Of a DNA stretch of 64,000 nucleotides, positions 29,921 to 37,937 are shown one piece after another. Below the pieces are notes generated by a model, which was not told the origin of the DNA, searched no databases, and saw only the letters and a program-made list of their open reading frames with translations. Source of the DNA: Ideonella sp. GTDB taxonomy: Bacteria > Pseudomonadota > Gammaproteobacteria > Burkholderiales > Burkholderiaceae_C. The translations under genes were made by a program, and so were the position numbers. Each line of letters opens with the position of its first letter. Position 1 is the first letter of the stretch. The stretch is taken from assembly GCA_015075545.1 (NCBI GenBank), contig JABTUC010000002.1:558001-622000 (forward strand). Reading direction: 5' to 3'.

Positions 29921-30274
29921 ATGGCAACTGCGAAGAAGAAGGCTCCGGCCAAGAAGGCAGCGAAGAAGAAGGCCCCGGCCAAGAAGAAGGCCCCGGCCAG
30001 GAAGTCGGCTGCCCGCAAGGCGCCTGCCAAGAAGAAGGCAGCCAAGAAGAAGGCTGCAAAGAAGAAGGCCCCTGCGAAGAAGAAGGCCGCCAAGAAGAAG
30101 AAGGCTCCGGCGAAGAAGAAGGCCGCCAAGAAGAAGGCTGCCAAGAAGAAGCCGGCTAAGAAGAAGGCGCCAGCGAAGAAGGCTGCGCCTGCGGCGGCTG
30201 CTGCCACGCCGATGGCAAAGACTGCACTCAGTCCGGCTGCCGCGTGGCCATTTCCTACCGGCAACAAGCCATAG
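29921..30274 (+). CDS. Lysine-rich histone H1-like DNA-binding protein
   Basis: The 117-residue product begins MATAKKKAPAKKAAKKKAP and is almost entirely Lys, Ala and Pro in AAKKK and APAKK repeats to about residue 88, then ends in an Ala-rich, more ordinary tail (MAKTALSPAAAWPFPTGNKP). It resembles the C-terminal domain of eukaryotic H1 and bacterial HctB/AlgP-type proteins, and probably compacts the nucleoid or modulates promoters. The start at 29921 follows AAGGAGATCGAA, a strong ribosome site. The gap 29709-29920 before it has no clear promoter. Repeat-length variation between strains is likely. Confidence 0.9.
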   Translation: MATAKKKAPAKKAAKKKAPAKKKAPARKSAARKAPAKKKAAKKKAAKKKAPAKKKAAKKKKAPAKKKAAKKKAAKKKPAKKKAPAKKAAPAAAAATPMAKTALSPAAAWPFPTGNKP

Positions 30275-30294
30275 GAACCGGACAAAGCGAATCC

Positions 30295-30317
30295 AACCCG
30301 GCCTCGGCCGGGTTTTT
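30295..30317 (+). terminator. Intrinsic terminator after the H1-like gene
   Basis: AACCCGGCC-TC-GGCCGGGTT, a perfect stem of at least seven G-C pairs with a very short loop, is followed by TTTTT. It sits 20 bases after the stop codon. The convergent orphan gene on the minus strand ends 25 bases beyond it and may use the same hairpin. Confidence 0.85.
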
Positions 30318-30341
30318 CGTTGCGGTGCTACTGCAAAACAG

Positions 30342-31430
30342 CTAGACAGCTTCGTCCGCGATTGAAACAAGTCGGGCGCGCAGACCGCCTTGATACTCAA
30401 GGAACGCAGTTCTGTACTTCTGAGACGCTTCTGATTGCGCGCGCGCCTCGCGGTTCATGCCGAAGCATGCAAAGCTGCTGGAAAGCCGCGCATGGCAGAC
30501 TGCTCGATCATCGAGCTCGGTCTTCTCGGTCACAAGATCCTGAGCTTGAGCGGCCAGCTCTAGTGCCTGCTCCCGTAAGCACAGCATCGCCTTGCAATGA
30601 CTCTGTTCGGCCAAGTACCTTGGAGTGAGGCGCCTTGTGCTCCCGTGAGCGAACTCAGAATAGATGGCATCTGCCTCCGCCCATCGCGTCCCAATGAGTC
30701 GGAGCTGTGCGCGAAGAAGGGGCACCATCGCCTGTAATGAAGCGATTTGCAATCCTCTGTCGAGGTTGTCAATCGACTCGACCTCCAATGCTGCGAGATG
30801 GACCTCGTCTGCGACAAGCGGGACGCCAAAGGCATCTTCAAAGGAGAGACGCCAGAGGCGAAAGGCGGCCAAGTTATACAGAATCGCGCTTTGCATGGAG
30901 ATGTCGTGCGCGTCGACCGCAGAACTCCTTGCCTTGGCGTAATGTCTTGCGGCCAACGACTCGCTGCCGAATCCATAGAGGCAGTTAGCGAGTACCAGGT
31001 GTGCTCGGGAGCGCGCTAAGTGACCATTGGTTGGTGAATGCTTAATCGCTTCAGCAGCCCGCAATGCCGCGGCCTCATGCCTACCCATCAAGAACTCACT
31101 GGCGCCGATCCACGCTGCCGCCAAGCTTCGGATCTCCAAGTCCCCAATAGCGCACCCAAGACCGTGTGCCCGTTTGAATTGATCGATAGCGTCAGTCGAG
31201 AGCGAAGCGAAGTGATCGCATAGACCTTCAGCCAATAGGATCCAGGCTGTCAGTTTGGGCTCGAATGATGTGTTGAGCGCGCGGAGGTCGCGGATCTCTA
31301 GCCGCGCGGCCTCAATTCTCCCGAGGCGAGCAAGCGCGCACGTGCGCTGCGCGCGAAAAATCCATCGGTCGACGTCTGTGGACGCGGCTCTGGCCATAGC
31401 CTCAAGATCTGCCAAGAGATCGGTTCCCAT
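30342..31430 (-). CDS. Helical-repeat (TPR-like) orphan protein of lower GC
   Basis: No family recognised with confidence. The 362-residue protein is almost all alpha-helical in character, with repeated pairs such as RAQRTCALARLGRIEAARLE and AAWIGASEFLMGRHEAAALRA that look like tetratricopeptide units along its length. No signal peptide, membrane segment or catalytic motif is visible. Such domains bind proteins or peptides. Its base composition is visibly lower in G+C than its neighbours, as is the last part of purC, suggesting transfer. It starts 5 bases after the purC stop and could be translated from the purC message. Confidence 0.7.
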   Translation of the reverse strand: MGTDLLADLEAMARAASTDVDRWIFRAQRTCALARLGRIEAARLEIRDLRALNTSFEPKLTAWILLAEGLCDHFASLSTDAIDQFKRAHGLGCAIGDLEIRSLAAAWIGASEFLMGRHEAAALRAAEAIKHSPTNGHLARSRAHLVLANCLYGFGSESLAARHYAKARSSAVDAHDISMQSAILYNLAAFRLWRLSFEDAFGVPLVADEVHLAALEVESIDNLDRGLQIASLQAMVPLLRAQLRLIGTRWAEADAIYSEFAHGSTRRLTPRYLAEQSHCKAMLCLREQALELAAQAQDLVTEKTELDDRAVCHARLSSSFACFGMNREARAQSEASQKYRTAFLEYQGGLRARLVSIADEAV

Positions 31431-31435
31431 CGCAG

Positions 31436-32341
31436 TTAGCTCATATCGCTGACTAGGCGGCGAATCGCATCGAGGTATTTTGATCTTGTTGCTTGGATAA
31501 CCTCCTCAGTCAACTTCGGCGCCGGCGCCTTCTTGTTCCACGCGTGCCCATCCACGCGCACCTGCTCCAGCCAATCGCGCAAGTACTGCTTGTCGTAGCT
31601 CGGCGGCGATTCGCCTTCGCGATACGACTCCAGCGGCCAGAAGCGCGAAGAGTCGGGCGTCAGCACCTCGTCCATCAAGGTCAGCGAGCCGCGCTCGTCG
31701 AGGCCGAACTCGAACTTGGTGTCGGCGATGACGATACCGCGGCCGAGCGCATAGGCAGCGGCCTGCTCGTAGAGGCGGATCGCGATGCGTCGCACCTCGT
31801 CGGCCCGCGCTGAGCCGATCAGCGCCTGTGTCCGTTCGAACGAGATGTTTTCGTCGTGCGCGCCGGCCTCGGCCTTGGTGGCAGGTGTGAAGATCGGCGC
31901 GGGCAGGCGCGCGGCCTGGCGCAGGCCGGCCGGCAGCGCCACCCCGCAGACCGCCCCGCTTTGCTGGTACTCCTTCCAGCCCGAGCCGGCGAGGTAGCCG
32001 CGCACCACGGCTTCGATCGGCAGCGGGTCGAGCCGCTTCACCAGCATCGAGCGGCCGCGCACCTGCTCCACCTCGTCGGGGGCCACCACGCTTTCGGGCT
32101 CGACACCGGTCAGGTGGTTGGGCACCACGTGCCGCAGCCGGTCGAACCAGAACAGCGCCATGCGCGTCAGCGTCTCGCCCTTGCCCGGGATCGGCTCGCT
32201 CATCACGACGTCGAACGCCGAGATGCGATCGCTGGCCACCATCAGCAGGCGATCGCCGCCGACGGCGTAGTTGTCGCGCACCTTGCCGCGCGCGATCAGC
32301 GGCAGCGAGTGCAGGTGGGTCTCGAACAGCGCGCGCGTCAT
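31436..32341 (-). CDS. purC: Phosphoribosylaminoimidazole-succinocarboxamide synthase
   Basis: SAICAR synthase of purine synthesis. The 301-residue protein has [21 protein letters not shown] near the N-terminus, [15 protein letters not shown], and LIDTKFEFG-type sequence ([15 protein letters not shown]) with [15 protein letters not shown]. It is full length. The last 20 or so codons have lower G+C than the rest, continuing the composition of the orphan gene downstream. In related genomes I recall purE-purK following purC; here they lie 22 kb away. Confidence 0.97.
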   Translation of the reverse strand: MTRALFETHLHSLPLIARGKVRDNYAVGGDRLLMVASDRISAFDVVMSEPIPGKGETLTRMALFWFDRLRHVVPNHLTGVEPESVVAPDEVEQVRGRSMLVKRLDPLPIEAVVRGYLAGSGWKEYQQSGAVCGVALPAGLRQAARLPAPIFTPATKAEAGAHDENISFERTQALIGSARADEVRRIAIRLYEQAAAYALGRGIVIADTKFEFGLDERGSLTLMDEVLTPDSSRFWPLESYREGESPPSYDKQYLRDWLEQVRVDGHAWNKKAPAPKLTEEVIQATRSKYLDAIRRLVSDMS

Positions 32342-32513
32342 CGTGAAGCCCCAATCGTCGGCGCCCCGTCGGCCGCTGCAGCGCGGCGACGAAGGTGCCT
32401 ATTGTGCCCAGCGAGGCCGGGTCGAAGCGGCATTCGGCCCCGTCGCAAATCCGCGCCCCGGCCCGGGGCGAGCGGGCCCGCCCCGCAGCTTCGGCGGCAC
32501 CGCCGTGTGCGCT

Positions 32514-33578
32514 TCAGACCACGGTTTGGGCGAGTTCCCCGCGACGGTACCTCTGCGCCATGGCCGCCAGCGGCATCGGCACGATCGTGCCGGCGCGGCC
32601 TTCGCAGCCGAACTGCAGGTAGCGCTCCTTGCAGATGCGGTAGGCCGCCTCGCGGGCCGGCTTGAGCCACTCGCGGGCGTCGAACTTGTCGGGGTTCTCG
32701 GCCATGAACTTGCGCACCGCGCCGGTCATCGCCAGCCGGATGTCGGTGTCGATGTTGATCTTGCGCACGCCGTGCTTGATGGCCTCCTGGATCTCGGAGA
32801 CGGGCACGCCGTAGGTCTCTTTCATCTTGCCGCCGTATTGGCGGATCTGCGCCAGCAGATCCTGCGGCACGCTGGAACTCCCGTGCATCACCAGGTGCGT
32901 GTTCGGGATGCGCTGGTGGATCTCCTTGACGCGGCCGATCGCCAGGATGTCGCCGGTGGGCTTGCGGGTGAACTTGTAGGCGCCGTGGCTGGTGCCGATG
33001 GCGATCGCCAGCGCGTCGAGCTGGGTCCTGCGAACGAAGTCGGCGGCCTGTTCCGGGTCGGTGAGCAGCTGCTCGCGCGTCATCGTGCCCTCGGCGCCGT
33101 GACCGTCCTCCTTGTCGCCCTTCATCGTCTCGAGCGAGCCGAGGCAGCCCAGCTCGCCCTCGACGGTGATGCCCAGCTCGTGCGCCATCGTCACCACCTT
33201 GTGGGTGACGTCGACGTTGTAGTCGTAGCTGGCGATGCTCTTGCCGTCTGCCTGCAGCGAGCCGTCCATCATCACCGAGCTGAAGCCGAGGTCGATGGCG
33301 CCCTTGCACACCTCCGGGCTCTGGCCGTGATCCTGGTGCATCACCAGTGGCACCTTCGGGTAGGCCTCGACGGCGGCCAGGATCAGGTGCTTGATGAACG
33401 ATTCGCCGGCGTACTTGCGCGCGCCGGCGCTGGCCTGCAGGATCACCGGCGCGCCCACTTCGGCGGCGGCGGTCATCACTGCCTGCACCTGCTCGAGGTT
33501 GTTGACGTTGAAGGCCGGAATGCCGTAGCCGTGCTCGGCGGCATGGTCCAGCAGTTGGCGCATCGAGACGAGTGGCAT
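32514..33578 (-). CDS. fbaA: Class II fructose-1,6-bisphosphate aldolase
   Basis: Interconverts fructose-1,6-bisphosphate with the triose phosphates in glycolysis, gluconeogenesis or the Calvin cycle. The 354-residue protein starts [30 protein letters not shown] and has zinc ligands in [14 protein letters not shown] and GTSHGAYKF plus VMHGSSS. The start at 33578 fits the family. It matches the long class II type common with cbbA, but no Calvin cycle genes are in view. It is upstream of purC on the same strand with a 172-base gap. Confidence 0.96.
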   Translation of the reverse strand: MPLVSMRQLLDHAAEHGYGIPAFNVNNLEQVQAVMTAAAEVGAPVILQASAGARKYAGESFIKHLILAAVEAYPKVPLVMHQDHGQSPEVCKGAIDLGFSSVMMDGSLQADGKSIASYDYNVDVTHKVVTMAHELGITVEGELGCLGSLETMKGDKEDGHGAEGTMTREQLLTDPEQAADFVRRTQLDALAIAIGTSHGAYKFTRKPTGDILAIGRVKEIHQRIPNTHLVMHGSSSVPQDLLAQIRQYGGKMKETYGVPVSEIQEAIKHGVRKINIDTDIRLAMTGAVRKFMAENPDKFDAREWLKPAREAAYRICKERYLQFGCEGRAGTIVPMPLAAMAQRYRRGELAQTVV

Positions 33579-33732
33579 GGCAGTCCCCGTGGTGAACAGC
33601 AAGCGCCGGCGCGCGGCACCGGCAGAGGGACACGAATTCTACCGATGCCCCACTCGCGGACACGCGGTTTCCGGCCGCCGCGCCCCCGCGAACGAGGCTC
33701 CGTCGCCGAGCGCCGGCTCGCGGGCTCGCCAG

Positions 33733-34310
33733 CTACCGGGCAGCGCCCATGCACTTGCCCAGCACGGTCAACGCCGCGTTGGCCATGTCCATGCGATCGG
33801 ACTCGCTCATCTTGGTTTCCAGCGCCGCAGCCTCCTGCCGCTCCTGGGGTTGGTCTTGCGGGTCAGCGCCGTGCGGCGTAGGTCTCCAGCAGCAGACCTT
33901 GCTCGGGCGAGTCCTGCAACATCAGCCGACCGAGCGACGTCTCGGCCTGCAACTGCCCGGGCGTCTGCGGCGCAGGCAGCGCGTGAAATCGCGAAAGCAT
34001 GGAGACGCGCTCGGTGAAGAGCAGCGATGGTGCCGGCCCGGGCGAGCGTCGCCAGAGGTAGCTGATCGACTGCAACATGCCGTTGGCGTCGAAGTCGTAC
34101 AGCGAAGCCTCGACGCGCGGGTCGTCGCAGGCGCTGCCGCGCAGGCCGCACCACCATGGCCCCTCGCCGGTGAGGTTAGGTGCGTTCGCGTTGCTGTGCC
34201 GTTACCGTGGCGCGACTTCGCGCGAGGCCGGCCGCTGCGATGCTGGAAGACAGCCCGCAGGAAGCCGTCGCGAGACTCCTCGGGCAAGCCGGGCGGCGTC
34301 GCCCGGCCAT
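33733..34310 (-). pseudogene. Frameshifted gene for a small secreted protein
   Basis: Three overlapping minus-strand frames look like pieces of one gene. The first (ATG at 34310, stop at 34176) encodes a signal-peptide-like start, LATASCGLSSSIAAAGLARS. The second, open from 34201 to the stop at 33863, has clear coding character with no good start: GEGPWWCGLRGSACDDPRVE, then SLYDFDANGMLQSISYLWRR and LLFTERVSMLSRFHALPAP. The third, from about 33900 to 33733, ends MANAALTVLGKCMGAAR. One frameshift near 34180-34200 joins the first two, and another near 33870-33900 could join the third. The alternative is sequence error. Confidence 0.4.
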
Positions 34311-34333
34311 GCCCCCCGTAGACCCGCCAACGG

Positions 34334-35218
34334 TCACTTCTTGCCCTGGTTCAACTCCCGCGACGCCGGCGTCGAACCGCCATCGACGCCCAGCCGGCCG
34401 CCGGTGCCGAGCCCGCCCTTGACGGTTTGCGCCTTGTAGTTGCGCAGCGCCTTGACCATCTGGTTGTACGAGTCGGCGAAGGCGGTGACGATCACCTTGC
34501 CCTGCGGCGTGCTCGAGTAGCCGCCGCCGGCACCGGCCAGGCCGCCGGTGAACGCCGAGCCGAAGAGACCGAAGTCCATGTTCTTGGCCGAGCCCTCGGC
34601 CGCCGAGATCTGCACGCCCGAGCGGTTGTCGATCAGCAGCAGCGTCGTCGCCGCCTCGTTCTGGCTCATGCTGCCGGCGAGCGCGCCGAAGGCGCCGAAC
34701 GCCCGCGTGGCCAGGCCCGCCATGCCGCCGCCGGTCTTCTGCGCGAACTGGATGCTCGGGCTCATGGTGTAGTCGGCCGAAACCATCTGGCCCTTGCCGA
34801 AGTTGCTGCCGGCGCGCATTTCGCCGGTCTGCTGGAGCTGGCGCTCCTGCATCATGTTGCGCATGGCGCCGCCGCGTTCGACGATGACGAAGCAGTTGCT
34901 CTGCTGGATCATCAGCCGCAGCACGGGAATGGTCGAGCCGAGCTGGTAGCCGCGCAGCTGCATGAACCACGGCGCGGAGGTGTCCTCCTGCACGGCCATC
35001 GTACCGAGCGTTTCGCCGCACTTCTCGAGCGCGCTGTTCTGGTTCTCTGCCGCAGAACCGCCGGCGGCACCGGTCACGGTGCCTTTGTTTTCGCCCATGG
35101 TGGGCGTGGTGGCCAGACAGCCACCCAGCAGCGCCGCCGCGGCCGATGCGCAGGCGAGCTGCAGCCAGGGAGAGTGCGGCCGGCCGGTGGCCGACGACGC
35201 AGGGTTGCTGTGGTTCAT
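34334..35218 (-). CDS. CsgG/HfaB-like outer-membrane lipoprotein
   Basis: The 294-residue protein starts with a lipoprotein signal (SAAAALLGGC lipobox, Cys near residue 35). Its central part fits the CsgG family: VLRLMIQQSNCFVIVERGG, MMQERQLQQTGEM, and ADYTMSPSI with a glycine-rich barrel-like stretch after it. CsgG forms the export pore for curli subunits; HfaB-like members anchor holdfast proteins. No CsgA, CsgB, CsgE or CsgF is adjacent. AAGGA precedes the ATG at 35218. It is divergent from the LuxR-type regulator, with a 16-bp palindrome between them. Confidence 0.75.
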   Translation of the reverse strand: MNHSNPASSATGRPHSPWLQLACASAAAALLGGCLATTPTMGENKGTVTGAAGGSAAENQNSALEKCGETLGTMAVQEDTSAPWFMQLRGYQLGSTIPVLRLMIQQSNCFVIVERGGAMRNMMQERQLQQTGEMRAGSNFGKGQMVSADYTMSPSIQFAQKTGGGMAGLATRAFGAFGALAGSMSQNEAATTLLLIDNRSGVQISAAEGSAKNMDFGLFGSAFTGGLAGAGGGYSSTPQGKVIVTAFADSYNQMVKALRNYKAQTVKGGLGTGGRLGVDGGSTPASRELNQGKK

Positions 35219-35334
35219 ATCAGGTTCCTTTCTTCGGTTGCGTGGAAGACGGGCGTCGTGGCAAAGGCGGTCGGTGGCGGCCGTGCCGCGGCCGCTACCG
35301 TCGGCACAGGCTATCTCCCCCAGTGGTTGCCACA

Positions 35335-35350
35335 CCTCCCAATTGGGAGG
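35335..35350. promoter_or_regulatory. 16-bp perfect palindrome, copy 1 (putative operator)
   Basis: CCTCCCAATTGGGAGG is a perfect palindrome in the gap between the divergent CsgG-like and LuxR-type genes, 56 bases before the regulator start and 117 before the lipoprotein start. A 17-base stretch including most of it (35333-35349) recurs at 37716-37732. It is a plausible binding site for the adjacent LuxR-type regulator. Confidence 0.6.
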
Positions 35351-35405
35351 GATCGAAGTATGCTCGCGCGCAGACCCCCGAAGCGGGGTGGAGTGCGATG
35401 GCGCC

Positions 35406-36563
35406 GTGCTGAACGAAGAACTGATCGACGCGGTCTACCGTGCGGCGCTGGACCCGGCGGCCTGGCAGGACGTGATGCCGCTGCTGCGACAGCGTTTCCC
35501 GTCGAATGCCCAAACCTTCTATCTGCTGCACCGCGCAACGCGGCGGGTGCAACCGCTGTACCTCGAGGGCGTCCAGCCGCGCTGGGTCGGCTGCTTCGAC
35601 GAGCTGTACTTCGCGGCCGACAATCCTTGGATGCGCGTATCGCAGGCCCTGCACCGCCCGGGGATCGTGCGCACGACCGAGCGCCTCGAAGCCCATTTGC
35701 GAGACGAGGGCGTGCTGTATCGCTCGGCCTACTACCACGAGTGGATGCGGCCGCAGCGGTTCAGGCACAACCTCGGCAACACGCTGCTGGCCGAAGATGG
35801 TCTGATTGCCAACATCACGCTGTTTCGCCCGCCGGATATGCCGGCTTTCGACAGCGGGGAGGTGCGCGCCTTCGAATCGTTGAGCAGCCACATGACGCGG
35901 GCGCTGCGCATGTCGCTGCAGCTCGAGCGCAGCGAGAGTTGCCCCGCCGGCACCGCGGCGTTCGATGCGCTGCCGCAGGCGTTGGCCCTGCTCGACGAGC
36001 AGCGGCGTGTGCTCTACGCCAACGCGTCGATGGAAACGCTGCTGCGGGCGCAGCGCGGCCTGCGCGTGCGCCACGGCGAGTTGACCGCCACCGACTCCAC
36101 CGCGCAGCAGCGGCTCGCAGACTACCTCGCCGGTGTGCTCGGCCGCGACAACGGGGCGCAGCACAAGGCCGGCCCGCCCGATGCGTTGCTGCGCGTCGGC
36201 GCGGGCGGCGCATTCCTCAGCGTGCGGGCCATCCCGGTTCATGGCCGCATCACCCGGCACCTGCCCTCGAGGCGGACGTTGCTGCTGATGGTCGGCGAAT
36301 GCGCGGGCGCGGCCCGCGCGATGACGCCGGCTGCCCTGGAGCAGTTCCACGGCTGCACGCCACGCGAGGCGCGCCTGGCGCAGCTTCTGGCCGAGGGGTC
36401 GAACCTGCGCGCGGCTGCCGAGGCCATGGGCATCACCTACGGTTCGGCGCGGACATACCTGAAGATCGTGTTCCACAAGATCGGCGTGCGTTCGCAGGCC
36501 CAACTGGTGGGCAAGCTCCTGAGCGACGGCCCGTTCACGAAGCCGCGACCGGCGCTGCACTGA
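35406..36563 (+). CDS. LuxR-type (HTH) transcriptional regulator
   Basis: The 385-residue protein has a C-terminal LuxR-type HTH: TPREARLAQLLAEGSNLRAA, then AMGITYGSARTYLKIVFHKIGVRSQAQLV. The middle (about residues 185-290) resembles a PAS-like sensor region (ALALLDEQRRVLYANASMETLL). The N-terminal part has no canonical autoinducer-binding Trp/Tyr/Asp set that I can place. The start is a GTG; 35406 is preferred, with an alternative GTG at 35388. It sits between two copies of a palindrome and next to envelope genes, so local control of this block is likely. Confidence 0.82.
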   Translation: MLNEELIDAVYRAALDPAAWQDVMPLLRQRFPSNAQTFYLLHRATRRVQPLYLEGVQPRWVGCFDELYFAADNPWMRVSQALHRPGIVRTTERLEAHLRDEGVLYRSAYYHEWMRPQRFRHNLGNTLLAEDGLIANITLFRPPDMPAFDSGEVRAFESLSSHMTRALRMSLQLERSESCPAGTAAFDALPQALALLDEQRRVLYANASMETLLRAQRGLRVRHGELTATDSTAQQRLADYLAGVLGRDNGAQHKAGPPDALLRVGAGGAFLSVRAIPVHGRITRHLPSRRTLLLMVGECAGAARAMTPAALEQFHGCTPREARLAQLLAEGSNLRAAAEAMGITYGSARTYLKIVFHKIGVRSQAQLVGKLLSDGPFTKPRPALH

Positions 36564-36622
36564 CCGACGCGCACCTCGTGCCGCCCGCCGGTGCGACGAT
36601 TCGTTCGCTGGGCTAGGCCGGG

Positions 36623-37105
36623 TCACGGGCATTTCTTCAGCGGCGCCGTCCCGAGCGGGAAACGCGCTGCCAGCCGCTTGTCGTTGCTGAAGTCCACCGA
36701 CACCACGGCCGTGCGCCGCGTGCCGTCGAGCGTGATGGTGAACGGCGAGTCGCCCATCGCATCGGTGGTCAGCCACACCGGCTGCGCTGCGGTGGTCATG
36801 CCGCCAGCGGCGCAGGTGAAGCACTGCTCGAGCTTGCTGAACCCGGCACGCTGGGCGCCGTTGACGAAGGTGACGCGGTTGGCCTCGATCACGACCCTCG
36901 GCGACGTTGCGCAGTTGCCTTTGGCCGGAGTCCAGACGCCGCGGAAGCGCGCTTCGACGCTGCCGCCGGTCATCGCCGCAGCCGTGCCGGCGAGCGCCAG
37001 CAGGATCGAGAAGCCGCAGTGCCGCGCCGCACGGACGTCGCGTCGCCGGGCCAGTGCTTGCGGGGGGTGAGTCGCGACTCTGGTCAGTTCGGCGACGGTC
37101 GTCAT
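36623..37105 (-). CDS. Exported protein of unknown function
   Basis: The 160-residue product begins MTTVAELTRVATHPPQALARRRD, then has a hydrophobic segment (CGFSILLALAGTAAAM, about residues 31-46) that looks like a delayed signal peptide. The mature region has three Cys residues plus one near the C-terminus (KKCP), enough for two disulfides. VWLTTDAMGDSPFTITLDGT and a fold rich in short beta strands suggest a small periplasmic beta domain. It lies 14 bases downstream of the DUF4282 gene and is probably the last gene of a three-gene unit. Confidence 0.65.
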   Translation of the reverse strand: MTTVAELTRVATHPPQALARRRDVRAARHCGFSILLALAGTAAAMTGGSVEARFRGVWTPAKGNCATSPRVVIEANRVTFVNGAQRAGFSKLEQCFTCAAGGMTTAAQPVWLTTDAMGDSPFTITLDGTRRTAVVSVDFSNDKRLAARFPLGTAPLKKCP

Positions 37106-37119
37106 CGGTGCGCTCCGGG

Positions 37120-37374
37120 TCAGGGCCGTTCGGCCATCTTCTGCGTGTGCTCGTTGATCTTGAACAGCACCATCAGCAGTTCGCACCAGATGCGCGCGCC
37201 GAGCGCGCCGCCGACGATGATCGCCAGCCCGGTGGCGAAGCCGGAGAACGACATGCGGCCGAGGCTGAACATCGCACCGATGCCGCCGACCGCCGCGACG
37301 AACAGCAGCAGCCAGTAGACGAAGGTGATGATCCGCGGCGCCACCATGGCATCGAAGAACAACAGCGATCTCAT
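37120..37374 (-). CDS. DUF4282 membrane protein
   Basis: The 84-residue product has two transmembrane segments (about residues 14-35 and 44-62) and ends ARIWCELLMVLFKINEHTQK, the conserved part of DUF4282. The start MRSLLFFDAMVAPRIITFVYW is also typical. The family's role is unknown; in many proteobacteria it is a small inner-membrane protein. AGGAG lies six bases before the ATG at 37374. It is flanked by the two exported small proteins on the same strand. Confidence 0.85.
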   Translation of the reverse strand: MRSLLFFDAMVAPRIITFVYWLLLFVAAVGGIGAMFSLGRMSFSGFATGLAIIVGGALGARIWCELLMVLFKINEHTQKMAERP

Positions 37375-37415
37375 GCGGGCTCCTGTCGGTGAAGGAAGGG
37401 AAGTTCTCGGTCCGG

Positions 37416-37661
37416 TCAGCCGAACACCACGTTCTTGGGCTGCGCGAAGCGGTCGCGGTGCCGCGAGCTGACCTGCGTGATCCAGTCCTTGATGCACAGC
37501 ATCAGCTTGTCGTAGATCCTGTCCTTGGCGAACACGGTGACGCGACCCTTGGAGAGGATCGCTGCCTGCGTCGTGCCGTCGTATGCGATGTCGCGATCGG
37601 TGGCAAACGTGGGGGCGGCGAACAGTAGACTGGCGATGGGGGGGGGCGCGGTGTGGCGCAT
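37416..37661 (-). CDS. Small exported protein of unknown function
   Basis: The 81-residue product starts MRHTAPPPIASLLFAAPTFATDRD, a short signal peptide with cleavage after AFA or ATF-type residues. The mature part (KGRVTVFAKDRIYDKLMLC, then IKDWITQVSSRHRDRFAQPK) is short, charged and has a single Cys. An upstream GTG at 37718 would extend it, but that codon overlaps the palindrome. It is the first gene of the minus-strand trio, 57 bases downstream of palindrome copy 2. Confidence 0.6.
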   Translation of the reverse strand: MRHTAPPPIASLLFAAPTFATDRDIAYDGTTQAAILSKGRVTVFAKDRIYDKLMLCIKDWITQVSSRHRDRFAQPKNVVFG

Positions 37662-37717
37662 GCAAGGTTCCCGTGCAAGTCTTTCAATGGAGCGTAGCGA
37701 CGGCGAACGCGTCCGCA

Positions 37718-37733
37718 CCTCCCAATTGGGAGT
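37718..37733. promoter_or_regulatory. 16-bp palindrome, copy 2 (putative operator)
   Basis: CCTCCCAATTGGGAGT matches copy 1 at 15 of 16 positions and keeps the dyad apart from the last base. The shared 17-mer (37716-37732) also includes the preceding CA. It lies in a divergent gap: 57 bases before the minus-strand envelope trio and 37 bases before the small plus-strand frame. Confidence 0.6.
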
Positions 37734-37769
37734 GAGCGCGGGTCATGGCCGCGAAGTGGGGGATCGGCG

Positions 37770-37898
37770 ATGTCGCAGATGCTGTCGGAAGAACTGACCT
37801 AGTTGCGTCAAGTCGCCGGAGGCGCATTCCCCTTCATTCAGAACGCCGCGGCCAAGCCGGAGAACTCGGCGCTGGCGTTTCCGTTCATCCAGACCTGA
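37770..37898 (+). other. Tiny reading frame interrupted by one amber codon
   Basis: ATG at 37770 opens a frame that runs MSQMLSEELT, then TAG at 37800-37802, then continues LRQVAGGAFPFIQNAAAKPE and NSALAFPFIQT to a TGA at 37896-37898. The element AFPFIQ appears twice, 18 residues apart. A TTG follows the amber directly with GGAAGA 10 bases before it, so a 32-residue peptide could start there. It may be a decayed small gene, a reinitiated peptide or chance. It is placed just after palindrome copy 2 on the plus strand. Confidence 0.35.
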
Positions 37899-37937
37899 CA
37901 GTGGCGCTCGCCGCCGGTCGGCCGGCGGCGGGCGCAC

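Noticed and set aside
29930-30190. Tandem repeats resembling a CRISPR or minisatellite
   Set aside because: The repeats are the AAGAAG-type codons of the lysine-rich protein; there are no spacer sequences.
32338-33663. Minus-strand frame covering fba in another register
   Set aside because: Shadow of fbaA; the Arg-, Ala- and Gly-rich product has no domain.
35219-35334. Possible sigma54 promoter in the CsgG-like/LuxR gap
   Set aside because: No GG-N10-GC element with the expected flanks could be placed.
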